Positions 54,074-63,234 of a stretch of 64,000 nucleotides of DNA are shown piece after piece (positions within the stretch are counted from its first letter, which is position 1; each line of letters starts with the position of its first letter). Both the position numbers and the translations under genes were made by a program. The DNA comes from Fusobacterium gastrosuis (lineage in GTDB: Bacteria > Fusobacteriota > Fusobacteriia > Fusobacteriales > Fusobacteriaceae), in the NCBI RefSeq assembly GCF_900095285.1, contig NZ_LT607734.1, forward strand, positions 62,001 to 126,000. Reading direction: 5' to 3'. Under the pieces are notes generated by a model. It was given only the letters and a program-made list of their open reading frames with translations, was not told the origin of the DNA and searched no databases.

Positions 54074-55000
54074 CTACTTATATTGTGATTTTATTCTTGG
54101 ATCTGCAAAAGCATAAAGTAAATCTACAAAAAGATTTACAATACTGAATGCAGTAGCCAAAAATATAACAGAAGCTAAAACAGTAGGAGTATCTTTTTGT
54201 CTTATAGCTTCAACCATAAGTCTTCCAACTCCAGGCCAAGAATAAACAGATTCAGTTAAAACCGCACCACCTAGTAAACTACCAAATTGTAATCCAACAA
54301 CAGTAATTATAGGTATTAAAGCATTTTTTAAGGCATGCTTATTAATAACAACTTTTTCAGCTACCCCTTTTGCTCTAGCAGTTCTAATATAATCTTGTCT
54401 TATAACTTCAAGCATAGAAGATCTTGTCATTCTCGTAACTATTGCAGCTGCTCCAACCCCAAGAGTAACAGCAGGAAGTATTATACTTGATAAACTGTCA
54501 AAACCACCAGAAGGCAATAGTTTTAATTTAACTGAGAAAGTTAATATAAGCATAAGCCCTAACCAGAAAACTGGCATAGAAACACCAAGTAGAGCAAATA
54601 CCATACTAAAACTGTCCAAGAATGAATATTGTCTTGTAGCAGAAATGATTCCTATTGGAATACCTATTAATACAGATATAATTATTCCAAGTACAGCTAA
54701 AACCAATGTATTTGGAAATCTCGAGAAAATTTCTTTAAAAACTTCTCTACCAGTTGTGTAAGATCTACCAAAATCACCCATTATAGCATTTTTAACAAAT
54801 CTAAAATATTGCATAAAAAATGGATCATTAAGTCCCATTTTTTCTCTTAAGGCTTCAATAGCAGCTTTAGGAGCATTTTCTCCAAGTATTAACTGTGCAG
54901 GATCTCCAGGAGTAAGATACATTATTGAAAAAACTAAAAGAGATACTCCTAATAGCACAGGAATTAAAAGTATTAATCTTTTTAATACATACTTGTACAT
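54074..55000 (-). CDS. dppB: Peptide ABC importer permease, DppB type
   Basis: 308 residues. MYKYVLKRLILLIPVLLGVSLLVFSIMYLTPGDPA is the classic DppB/GsiC start, and the EAA loop is DYIRTARAKGVAEKVVINKHALKNAL. Six membrane segments. It starts just after an intra-operon terminator that follows dppA, so its level is expected to be lower than that of the binding protein. Confidence 0.93.
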   Translation of the reverse strand: MYKYVLKRLILLIPVLLGVSLLVFSIMYLTPGDPAQLILGENAPKAAIEALREKMGLNDPFFMQYFRFVKNAIMGDFGRSYTTGREVFKEIFSRFPNTLVLAVLGIIISVLIGIPIGIISATRQYSFLDSFSMVFALLGVSMPVFWLGLMLILTFSVKLKLLPSGGFDSLSSIILPAVTLGVGAAAIVTRMTRSSMLEVIRQDYIRTARAKGVAEKVVINKHALKNALIPIITVVGLQFGSLLGGAVLTESVYSWPGVGRLMVEAIRQKDTPTVLASVIFLATAFSIVNLFVDLLYAFADPRIKSQYK

Positions 55001-55031
55001 CGTTTCACCTTCCTTAATATACTAGTCTAAG

Positions 55032-55062
55032 AAAAAGAGCTAGAACTAGGCTAGCTCTTTTT
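55032..55062 (-). terminator. Intra-operon attenuating terminator between dppA and dppB
   Basis: A 12-bp stem AAAAAGAGCTAG/CTAGCTCTTTTT (55032-55043 with 55051-55062, seven-base loop) lies between dppA and dppB. Partial termination would give more binding protein than permease. Confidence 0.8.
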
Positions 55063-55083
55063 CAACTATATAGTGTTAGTTCA

Positions 55084-56616
55084 CTAGTTTTCTATTTTTA
55101 TACCATATAATCTGTGTGCAGTTGATAATTCGAATTTAAAGTTTTTAACATCTTTTTTAGTTACTACATTATAAGTAGGATATGAAACCATATACATAGG
55201 TAAGTCTTTTCTTATAATTTCTTGAACTTCTTTGTATATAGCTTTTCTCTTTTCAATATCTAATTCCGCTCTACCTGCTTTTAATAACTCATCAACTTTA
55301 GGATTAGAGTAGAAAGTTCTGTTTCCAGCTCCACCATGAGTTTCAGTACTTACAAGAGCTGTAATTCCATAATCAGGATCTCTTGTAACAGTTCCCCAAC
55401 CAAGTATAAACATATCATGGTCTCCTCTAGCAGTTCCATCTAAGTATGCACCCCATTCTAGAGTTTCAACAGCCATATCAATACCGATTTGTTTCAATTG
55501 GTCTTGAACTATAACAGCTATATCTCTTCTAATATTGTTATCATTTATCCAAATTTTAGTTTTAAATCCATTTTCATATCCAGCTTCTTTTAAAAGTTCT
55601 TTAGCTTTTTCTGGATTGTATTCGTATTTTTCAACTGGATAATAAGCAAATAATCTTGGTCCTATAATAGAATCAGCTGCAACAGCACCACCTACAAATG
55701 CAGTTTCTATAATAGGTTGTTGGTTGATAGCATAAGAAATAGCTTCTCTTACTTTTGGATTATCAAATGGAGCCTTTTTAAGGTTAAATCCAATATAAGT
55801 CATAGATACACCAGGTTCTTCAATATAATTATATTTAGGATCATCTTTTAATCTATTTTTATCCATACCCAAAATATCATAAACTATATCTAATTCTCCA
55901 GTTTCAAGTCCAATAGTTCTATTAGTTTCTTCAACTATACTTCTGAATATTAAATTTTTAACAGGAGTTTCACCTTTGAAATATTCTGGGAATGCTTCTA
56001 GAGTTATTCTATCTCCACTTGCCCAAGAAACAAACTTATATGGTCCAGTACCTACTGGATTTTGTCCATATGTATCTCCAGCGGTAGTAACAGCTTTTTC
56101 ATTTAAAATAGCTGTTGCATTGTGTGCCAAGTGATTTAATAAAGGAGCAAATGGCTCTTTAGTTGTAAATTTTACTGTATAATCGTCAATAACTTCAACT
56201 TTGTCAATAGCTTCAACGATATGATTAACTTGCGGAGAATTAAACATTCTTTCAAATGTAAATTTTACATCAGATGCTTTTAATTCTTCGCCATTGTGGA
56301 ATTTTACACCTTTTCTTAAGTGAACTATAGTAGTTAAATTATCAGGTTGTTCCCAAGATTCAGCAAGTGAAGGTTGAGGAACAGAGTTTTCGTCAAATTC
56401 AGCAAGTCTGTCATAAATTTGAGCAGTTACTCTTGATGATGGGTTATCATTAGAAGCATGAGGATCCAATGATTTAGCATCAGCACCATTACCTACAACT
56501 AATGTATCTCTAACTGCAGCAGTTTCAGTAGCTTTTTTTTCTCCGCCACAAGCTACTAACATTAACATACTCATTAACACAGCAACAATTAGTACAATTT
56601 TTTTCTTAAAATTCAT
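55084..56616 (-). CDS. dppA: Peptide ABC importer substrate-binding lipoprotein
   Basis: 510 residues, family SBP_bac_5. Lipobox LVAC with Cys23 anchors it to the membrane. Conserved blocks: VVGNGADAKSLDPHASND, AESWEQPDNLTTIVHLRKGVKFHNGEELKASDVKFTFE and the NPVGTGPYKF segment. Binds short peptides (or related ligands such as nickel complexes or haem in relatives). First gene of the operon, divergent from the permease at 56989. The exact ligand cannot be told. Confidence 0.92.
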   Translation of the reverse strand: MNFKKKIVLIVAVLMSMLMLVACGGEKKATETAAVRDTLVVGNGADAKSLDPHASNDNPSSRVTAQIYDRLAEFDENSVPQPSLAESWEQPDNLTTIVHLRKGVKFHNGEELKASDVKFTFERMFNSPQVNHIVEAIDKVEVIDDYTVKFTTKEPFAPLLNHLAHNATAILNEKAVTTAGDTYGQNPVGTGPYKFVSWASGDRITLEAFPEYFKGETPVKNLIFRSIVEETNRTIGLETGELDIVYDILGMDKNRLKDDPKYNYIEEPGVSMTYIGFNLKKAPFDNPKVREAISYAINQQPIIETAFVGGAVAADSIIGPRLFAYYPVEKYEYNPEKAKELLKEAGYENGFKTKIWINDNNIRRDIAVIVQDQLKQIGIDMAVETLEWGAYLDGTARGDHDMFILGWGTVTRDPDYGITALVSTETHGGAGNRTFYSNPKVDELLKAGRAELDIEKRKAIYKEVQEIIRKDLPMYMVSYPTYNVVTKKDVKNFKFELSTAHRLYGIKIEN

Positions 56617-56874
56617 ATAATTACCACCTTCCTTAAAATATAAAAAATATATAATAAATTCTACTATTTATATCATGCGTTGTCAACCTATAATAAAAAT
56701 ATAATTACAATATATATATTAAATATTAGTAAAAAGAACAAAAATTGTATAAAAAAAGATTATAAAATAAAAAATAATCTGCTCAAAAATCAGAATAATG
56801 TTTTTAAATTTAAAAATAATGTACAATTAAAAAAATATTATATTTTCTATTTCAAAAGTAGATTTAATGTATTT

Positions 56875-56902
56875 TTGTCATTTTTTTTATCAACTGTATT
56901 AT
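56875..56902 (+). promoter_or_regulatory. Possible promoter of the permease-amidohydrolase unit
   Basis: TTGTCA (56875-56880), 16 bp, TATTAT (56897-56902). The 372-base divergent region 56617-56988 is extremely AT-rich; the dppA promoter on the other strand must also be there but I could not fix it. Confidence 0.4.
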
Positions 56903-56988
56903 ATATAATATATATTTTTTTTAAGTACAAAAGTATGATATTTTTATACAAATACAAAAAATTAATTTTAAAAGAGGGAGATGATAAC

Positions 56989-58179
56989 ATGTCAGTTATA
57001 TTATCATTATTGATTGTAATTGTTGCTATGTCTATCGGAGATATTATCTCAATAAAAACAAAAGCCTTTATACCTTCAGTTTTTGTCACAGCAGTGGTAT
57101 TCTTAATTGGATTTTGGTATATATTCCCACAAGATATGATAAGTAAAGCAACATTAGGTATGCCTGTAGCATTGATGGCGATGTATTTACTTGTAACACA
57201 TATGGGAACATTAATGAATGTAAGAGAATTGATGGCACAATGGAGGACAGTATTAATATCTCTTGCAGGGGTAATAGGAATAATTCTTTTATTAATGACA
57301 GTTGGAGTTGCTGTACTTGGTAGAGAAACTGCAATAGTTGGAGCTCCACCTCTTACAGGCGGTATAGTTGCTGCGATAATTATGAAAGATGCAGCGACTG
57401 CAATGGGAAATGATAATTTAGCAGTACTTGCAATTCTTGTATATGTTGTGCAAGGATTTGTCGGTTATCCATTAACAGCAATTTTATTAAAAAAGGAAGG
57501 TAAAAGATTACTAGAAGAATTCAGAGTAACTGGAATAAAAAATGAAAAAGTTCAAGAAACAAAAAAAGAAGAAAGAAAAACTTTAATTCCACCATTACCT
57601 GAAAAATATAATACAACTTATATAATTTTAGCAAGATTAGCATTTGTTGCTTGGTTATCTGATATCTTTACTAAATTCTTAAACACACAAGTATTTGGAA
57701 GCTCAGTAGTTTCTCCACTTGTTACTTGCTTAGTCTTTGGAGTAATAGCTGCAGAAATAGGATTAGTTGATAGACAGCCTTTAAATAAAGCAAATGCTTT
57801 TGGGTGGATGATGACAGTATTAATGGCTTTTATATTTGAAGGTTTAAATAAAGCGACACCACAAATGCTTATTCAGGTTGCAGTACCACTGATTGGAGTT
57901 ATAGTAATTGGAGTAATAGGTTTATTAATTTTAGCATTTATAGTAGGAAAAATTTTAAAGGAATCTTCATTTATGTCATTACCAATAGCCTTAAATGCAT
58001 TATATGGTTTCCCACCTAATTTTATATTAACAAATGAGGTTATAAATTCTTTATCAGAAGATAAAGAAGAAATAAAATATCTGACAGATAATATGTTACC
58101 AAAAATGTTAATAGGTGGTTTTACTTCAGTAACAATAGCATCAGTTTTAATAGGTGGTATATTTTCAAAAATGTTATAA
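56989..58179 (+). CDS. Polytopic membrane protein, probable secondary transporter (GltS/ESS-like)
   Basis: 396 residues from the ATG at 56989, which has GAGGGAG 9 nt upstream; an open frame extends 103 codons further up but its composition is that of AT-rich spacer. About ten to eleven membrane segments in two halves, with a central charged loop (around residues 175-200). VGAPPLTGGIVAAIIMKDAATAMG hints at the glutamate:Na+ symporter (ESS) superfamily, but the match is weak. Cotranscribed with the M20 hydrolase 18 bases downstream, suggesting it imports the hydrolase substrate (an N-acyl amino acid or peptide). Confidence 0.72.
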   Translation: MSVILSLLIVIVAMSIGDIISIKTKAFIPSVFVTAVVFLIGFWYIFPQDMISKATLGMPVALMAMYLLVTHMGTLMNVRELMAQWRTVLISLAGVIGIILLLMTVGVAVLGRETAIVGAPPLTGGIVAAIIMKDAATAMGNDNLAVLAILVYVVQGFVGYPLTAILLKKEGKRLLEEFRVTGIKNEKVQETKKEERKTLIPPLPEKYNTTYIILARLAFVAWLSDIFTKFLNTQVFGSSVVSPLVTCLVFGVIAAEIGLVDRQPLNKANAFGWMMTVLMAFIFEGLNKATPQMLIQVAVPLIGVIVIGVIGLLILAFIVGKILKESSFMSLPIALNALYGFPPNFILTNEVINSLSEDKEEIKYLTDNMLPKMLIGGFTSVTIASVLIGGIFSKML

Positions 58180-58197
58180 GAATTGAGGAGGTAAATT

Positions 58198-59364
58198 ATG
58201 GATATAAAAAATATTAGTAACAAATATAAGGATTATGTAATAGAAAAGAGAAGATATTTTCATATGAATCCAGAACCAAGTTTTTGTGAGTTTAATACTT
58301 CAAAAGTAATTAAAGAAGAACTAGATAAATTATCAATACCTTATATTGTATCAGCAGAAACAGGAATAATTGCAACAATAAAAGGAAAAGAAAATGGAAA
58401 AACAGTTCTATTGAGAGCAGATATGGATGCATTAGAGGTATGTGAAAAAAATGAAGTTTCCTATAAATCACAAAAGGATGGTTTAATGCATGCTTGTGGG
58501 CATGATGGACATGTGGCTATGCTTTTAGGAGCAGCTCATATATTAAATGAAATTAAAGAAGAAATTAAAGGAGAAATAAAACTTTTATTCCAACCAGCAG
58601 AAGAAATAGCAACAGGTGCTAAAAAAATGATAGAAGAAACTAATATTACAGACCAAATAGATTCAGCTTTTGCTATACATCTTTGGCAAGGTGTTCCAGT
58701 AGGAAAAGTTTCTTTAGAATCAGGTGCTCGTATGGCAGCAGCAGATATGTTTAAAATAAAAATAAAAGGAAAATCAGGGCATGGTTCAATGCCACATGAA
58801 ACTGTTGATGCTGCACTTACTGCTGCCGCAGTTCTTATGAATTTACAGCATTTAGTTAGTAGAAATACAAATCCATTAGATACTTTGGTAATAACAATTG
58901 GAAAAATGGAAGCAGGGACAAGATTTAATGTAATAGCAGGAGAAGCTGTTCTTGAAGGAACTGCCAGATCTTTCTCAAAAGAGGTTTGGGAAAAAATACC
59001 AGAACAGTTAGAAAGAGTTATTAATAGTACCTGTGATGCTTATGGAGCAACAGCAGAAATAGAACTTAATAGAGCTACTCCTCCTCTAGTGAATGATGAA
59101 AAAATTTCTGAAATTTTAAAGAATTCAGTAGAAAAATTATATGGAGCAGAAGCTGTAACAAAATATGAAAAAACTCCAGGTGGAGAAGATTTTGCATACT
59201 TTACACAAAAAGTTCCGGGAGCTCTAGCTTTTGTAGGAATAAGAAATGATGAAAAGGGAATAGATGCCCCTCATCACAATGAAAAATTTGATATGGATGA
59301 AAGAGGTCTTGAAATAGGTACAAATTTATATGTCCAATTTGCTTTAGATTTTTTAAACTCATAA
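58198..59364 (+). CDS. M20 family amidohydrolase (N-acyl amino acid or hippurate hydrolase-like)
   Basis: 388 residues. Metal-binding blocks are complete: RADMDALEV, LMHACGHDGHVAMLLGAA, LLFQPAEE and the C-terminal GGEDFAYF plus PHHNEKFD. The HMNPEPSFCEFNT opening is typical of the M20D group (IAA-amino acid, hippurate, N-acetyl-diaminopimelate hydrolases). The Lys/lanthionine-free substrate cannot be deduced. GGAGG precedes the ATG. Partner of the upstream permease. Confidence 0.92.
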   Translation: MDIKNISNKYKDYVIEKRRYFHMNPEPSFCEFNTSKVIKEELDKLSIPYIVSAETGIIATIKGKENGKTVLLRADMDALEVCEKNEVSYKSQKDGLMHACGHDGHVAMLLGAAHILNEIKEEIKGEIKLLFQPAEEIATGAKKMIEETNITDQIDSAFAIHLWQGVPVGKVSLESGARMAAADMFKIKIKGKSGHGSMPHETVDAALTAAAVLMNLQHLVSRNTNPLDTLVITIGKMEAGTRFNVIAGEAVLEGTARSFSKEVWEKIPEQLERVINSTCDAYGATAEIELNRATPPLVNDEKISEILKNSVEKLYGAEAVTKYEKTPGGEDFAYFTQKVPGALAFVGIRNDEKGIDAPHHNEKFDMDERGLEIGTNLYVQFALDFLNS

Positions 59365-59383
59365 AAATATAGTTCATGAAAAT

Positions 59384-59429
59384 AAAGGTATTGATAAGTA
59401 AAAATATTATTTATCAATACCTTTTTATT
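59384..59429. terminator. Bidirectional terminator
   Basis: A 14-bp stem AAAGGTATTGATAA/TTATCAATACCTTT (59384-59397 with 59411-59424) with T-run separates the M20 gene from the convergent YibE/F gene. Confidence 0.88.
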
Positions 59430-59452
59430 TTTCATATTAATCATATCTAGCA

Positions 59453-60577
59453 TTATTTTTTATAAATTTTAGTCCCCATATATGAAGTTAATGGGACAGA
59501 AATTAAAATTCCAATACTTCCACATACAGCTCTTAAAATTTCAACTGCAATATCTTCATAATTTAAAACCCTAATAAGTGGGTATTCAGAACTTTGAATA
59601 TAAACTAATAAAATGGTCAACATGGAACTTCCTATATAAGCAAGTATTAAAGTATTAATCATAGTTCCTATAATGTCGTTTCCTATATTCATTGCAGATT
59701 TAAAAAGGACTTTCTCCTCTATATTTGGATTGATTTCATATAATTCGTTTATAGATGAAGAAATCGATACTGCCACATCCATAACAGCTCCAAGACTTCC
59801 TATTATTACTCCTGCTGAAATAAGTTCCTTTAAGTCGATATTAGAGAGAATACCGGCATAACTTAGAACATCAGCATCACCATATCCCGTCAATCTCATT
59901 AAATTCCCAAAGCTGTAAGACAGAAGACCTGCAACAATAACTCCAGAAGTTGTACCTAAAATTGCAATAAAAGTTTTTTTGGAAAATCCTGTTATTAACA
60001 AAGTGGTAATTACAGTTGAAAATATACATGTTAAAACAGCAAAAAGTATTGATGAATATCCATGTGCTATTGCAGGAATAAAAATTTTAATAATAAAAAT
60101 TAAAGTTAAAAACAGTGCTAAAAGTGATTTTAGTCCATTTTTTTTTGCAATAGATAGGGTAAGTCCAACAAAGATTAAAGTTAAAAAGTAAAAAATATTT
60201 CTTTTATCAACATCTGAAATATCAATTCTTTCAATAAGATTTTCAGTTTTTATATTTTCTTCAACTTCCTCTTTTCCTGAATCGGAATCAGTTGAATCAT
60301 AGCTTTTATATAATACAACTTTATCACCCACTTTAATGGACATATTATATTGTTTTTCAAGATAAGTAGGAAAATCAACTTCTATCTCTTTTCCTTTTTC
60401 AGTGCCATTTAAAATTTTTACTTTGAATTTTGAAATTTTCTCTATACCTTCTTCCTCATTTCCAATAGATTCTTCAAGTAATGAGATAACTTTTCCTGAA
60501 ATATATTCTTCAGATAAAGAAAAAGTAGAAAAAATTAGACTTAAGATAATTACAGATAAATATATTATTTTTTTCAT
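59453..60577 (-). CDS. YibE/F family membrane protein
   Basis: 374 residues from the ATG at 60577 (GGAG at 6 nt; upstream in-frame ATGs lack a ribosome site). Signal-like N-terminal helix, an extracytoplasmic beta-rich region (about 25-120), then seven or so membrane helices with IIGSLGAVMDVAVSISSSINEL, the YibE/F hallmark. Function of the family is not known to me. Lies between the M20 and rpsO terminators. Confidence 0.87.
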   Translation of the reverse strand: MKKIIYLSVIILSLIFSTFSLSEEYISGKVISLLEESIGNEEEGIEKISKFKVKILNGTEKGKEIEVDFPTYLEKQYNMSIKVGDKVVLYKSYDSTDSDSGKEEVEENIKTENLIERIDISDVDKRNIFYFLTLIFVGLTLSIAKKNGLKSLLALFLTLIFIIKIFIPAIAHGYSSILFAVLTCIFSTVITTLLITGFSKKTFIAILGTTSGVIVAGLLSYSFGNLMRLTGYGDADVLSYAGILSNIDLKELISAGVIIGSLGAVMDVAVSISSSINELYEINPNIEEKVLFKSAMNIGNDIIGTMINTLILAYIGSSMLTILLVYIQSSEYPLIRVLNYEDIAVEILRAVCGSIGILISVPLTSYMGTKIYKK

Positions 60578-60642
60578 ATTAAACTCCATTTTTTTAATTA
60601 TTAAGACATCTCTTAATATTAGCATGATATATAAAATAAAAA

Positions 60643-60666
60643 AAGAGAGAAATTTCTTTCTCTCTT
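60643..60666 (-). terminator. Terminator after rpsO
   Basis: Minus-strand stem AAGAGAGAAA/TTTCTCTCTT (60666-60657 with 60652-60643, GAAA loop) followed by a T-run in the RNA. Confidence 0.85.
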
Positions 60667-60680
60667 GGGATTCATACTTA

Positions 60681-60938
60681 TTATTTTCTGATTCCTAATT
60701 TAGCTATTAATGCTCTGTATCCTTCTAAGTCTTTCTTAGTTAGGTAAGCAAGTAATCTTTTTCTTTGTCCAACCATTTTTAATAATCCTAATCTTGAATG
60801 GAAGTCCTTTTTGTGTGTTCTTAAGTGTTCTGTTAAGTGATTGATTTTTTCAGTTAAAAGAGCGATTTGTACTTCAGTTGATCCAGTATCAGCTTCAGAT
60901 TTTCCAAACTCTTTTATAATTTCTGCTTTAGTTCTCAT
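60681..60938 (-). CDS. rpsO: 30S ribosomal protein S15
   Basis: 85 residues. [57 protein letters not shown] is diagnostic in its parts. Binds the 16S central domain early in 30S assembly. Promoter at 61019-61047; the roughly 75-nt leader has a 6-bp helix TAAGCT/AGCTTA enclosing AAGT/ACTT, which could be an autoregulatory S15 leader (unproven). AGGAGG precedes the ATG. Confidence 0.97.
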   Translation of the reverse strand: MRTKAEIIKEFGKSEADTGSTEVQIALLTEKINHLTEHLRTHKKDFHSRLGLLKMVGQRKRLLAYLTKKDLEGYRALIAKLGIRK

Positions 60939-61018
60939 AGCTTTTCCTCCTTAATATTTATGATCTAAGCTAAGTAATACATAAGCCACTTGTAAAACTG
61001 AGCTTAAATTCCTTGATA

Positions 61019-61047
61019 ATTCTAACAAATAAAATATAATTTGTCAA
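61019..61047 (-). promoter_or_regulatory. Promoter of rpsO
   Basis: Minus strand TTGACA (61047-61042), 17 bp, TAGAAT (61024-61019), directly behind the ftsH stop codon. Confidence 0.78.
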
Positions 61048-61050
61048 TAA

Positions 61051-63230
61051 TTAAATATTTTCATCATTCATTATGGCTTCAAATTCATCTCCCATAATTG
61101 TTTCATTCTCTAATAATCTTTGAGTTACAGCTTCTAGTTTATTTCTATTTTCAATTAAAATAGTTTTTGCTTTTTCATAGCTTTCAGTAATAATTTTTCT
61201 TATTTCATCATCTATTTCTTTTCCAGTTTGTTCAGAATAATATTTTCTTTCAAATAAATCGCCATCTTGAGTTCCATCTAAAAGTATAGGTCCGAACTTA
61301 GAAGTCATACCTATTCTGGTTACGATGAAACGAGCAATATTAGTTGCCCTTTCTATGTCATTGCTTGCTCCTGTTGTAATATTTTCATCACCAAATACCA
61401 CTTCCTCAGCAGCCCTTCCTCCATACAATTCTACCATTTGATTTAAGAAATATTTCTTTGAGTTTAACATTCTTTCTTCAGCAGGAAGTGGCATAGTATA
61501 CCCACCTGCCATACCTCTAGGTATCATTGTAATTTTGTGAACCTTAGTTTCTCCACCTATAATATGATTAACTACGGCATGCCCTGCTTCATGATAAGCA
61601 ATAATTTTTTTATCAGCCTCTGCAACAACCTTAGATCTTTTTTCAGGGCCCATTACAACTTTTTCTGATGCTTCTTCAACATCAGCCATTGTTATTTCTT
61701 CTCTTCCAAATCTAGCAGCTATTATAGCAGCTTCATTAAGAACATTTGCCAAATCAGCTCCTGCAAATCCAGCAGTCTTCTTAGCAATTATTTCAAAATT
61801 AACATCAGAAGAGAATTTTTTATTTCTAGCATGAACTTTTAGAATTGCAACTCTTCCTTTTAAATCTGGCATATCGACCATAACTTGTCTATCAAATCTT
61901 CCAGGTCTTTTTAAAGCTCTATCCAATACATCAGGTCTATTTGTTGCAGCTAAAACAATTATTGTTTCCTCAGTTCCAAACCCATCCATTTCAACAAGTA
62001 GCTGGTTTAAAGTTTGTTCTCTTTCATCATTTCCTCCACCTTGTCCTGTTCCTCTTTTTCTACCAACAGCATCAATTTCATCTATAAAGACAATACAAGG
62101 AGCATTTTTTCTAGCTTTATTAAATAAATCTCTGACTCTTGAAGCTCCAACCCCAACAAACATTTCAACAAATTCAGAACCAGACATACTAAAGAAAGGA
62201 ACTTTTGCTTCTCCAGCGACCGCTTTTGCAAGTAAAGTTTTCCCCGTTCCAGGATTTCCTAAAAGTAAAACACCTTTTGGAATTTTTGCTCCAATTTTTT
62301 TGAATTTTTCAGGTTCTTTTAAAAATTCTACAACTTCTTCAAGTTCATGTTTTGCTTCTTCTATACCAGCAACATCAGCGAATGTTACATTAGAAATGTT
62401 TTCTCCATTTTCTTTAGTCTTAGATTTTCCCATATTGAATATTTGTGGTCCTCCACCACCTTTATTCATTCTATTTATCATGAAGAATAAAACTCCTATA
62501 ATAAATAAAGTTGGAACCCAAGATATAAGTAGACTCAGTAGAATAGGTGCTTGTTCAGGTGCCAAAGATTTTATAATTACATTTTTTTCAGATATAAGTT
62601 GTAGCAATTCTTTATCATAACCTAATCTATCAGTTATAAGTCTTGCTCTGTATCCGTTAGAAGAAATTTCTTGCTTACTGCCTGAAAATACATCTCTTAT
62701 TGATGTCTTAGAAACTGCTGTTTGAGTTTTAGTTTCATCAGAAATTTCTTTTAATCCATAGACATATCCATCTCTTTCTTGGATTTCTTTTATTTCACCT
62801 GCTTTTAAATTTTCAATAAACTTAGAATATGAAACTTCTTTAGTTTCAGCTTGCTTACTCTCACTCATTATAGTTGGAATATACATGATTAAACTTATTA
62901 TAAAAACTAGCATTAAAAGTCCTTTTAAATTAAACTTTATCTTGAATGCTTTTCCTATAATCTTATTATCATCATTGTTTTCATTTCTTTTTTTATTTTC
63001 AAAATTTGAGTCTTTTTTTTCTTCTTTTTTTCATTATTTTCTGAATTTACTTCTTCTGAATTATCTTTTTTTTCAGGAATGTCATCATAATTATTTCTGT
63101 CAACTTCATTGTCTTTTTCTTCAGAAACAATGTCGTTATCTTTAGATTGATTAGAGTTTTTTGAATCGTCAGTAGAATTATTATGTATAGGCTGCTCTAA
63201 ATTTTCATCTTTTAAATCGTTATCGTTCAA
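61051..63230 (-). CDS. ftsH: ATP-dependent membrane zinc protease FtsH, frame broken in an A-tract near the N-terminus
   Basis: Intact length would be about 726 residues. AAA motifs GNPGTGKTLLAKA and VFIDEIDAVGRKRG, the second region of homology, and zinc motif HEAGHAV are complete in the part read from 62913. The natural start is TTG 63230 with AAGGAGG at 9 nt: it opens an acidic Asn/Asp/Glu-rich arm that precedes the first membrane helix. That frame ends at 62955 because of a one-base shift in the A7/A8 tracts (plus 63013-63031); one more A joins it to ...NKIIGKAFKIKFNLKGLL and the membrane helix. FtsH degrades membrane and regulatory proteins. Confidence 0.9.
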
Positions 63231-63234
63231 TTTT

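Noticed and set aside
56680-56988. N-terminal extension of the permease by 103 codons
   Set aside because: The extra part is Lys/Asn/Ile/Phe-rich like translated AT spacer, has no ribosome site at its start, and GAGGGAG precedes the ATG at 56989.
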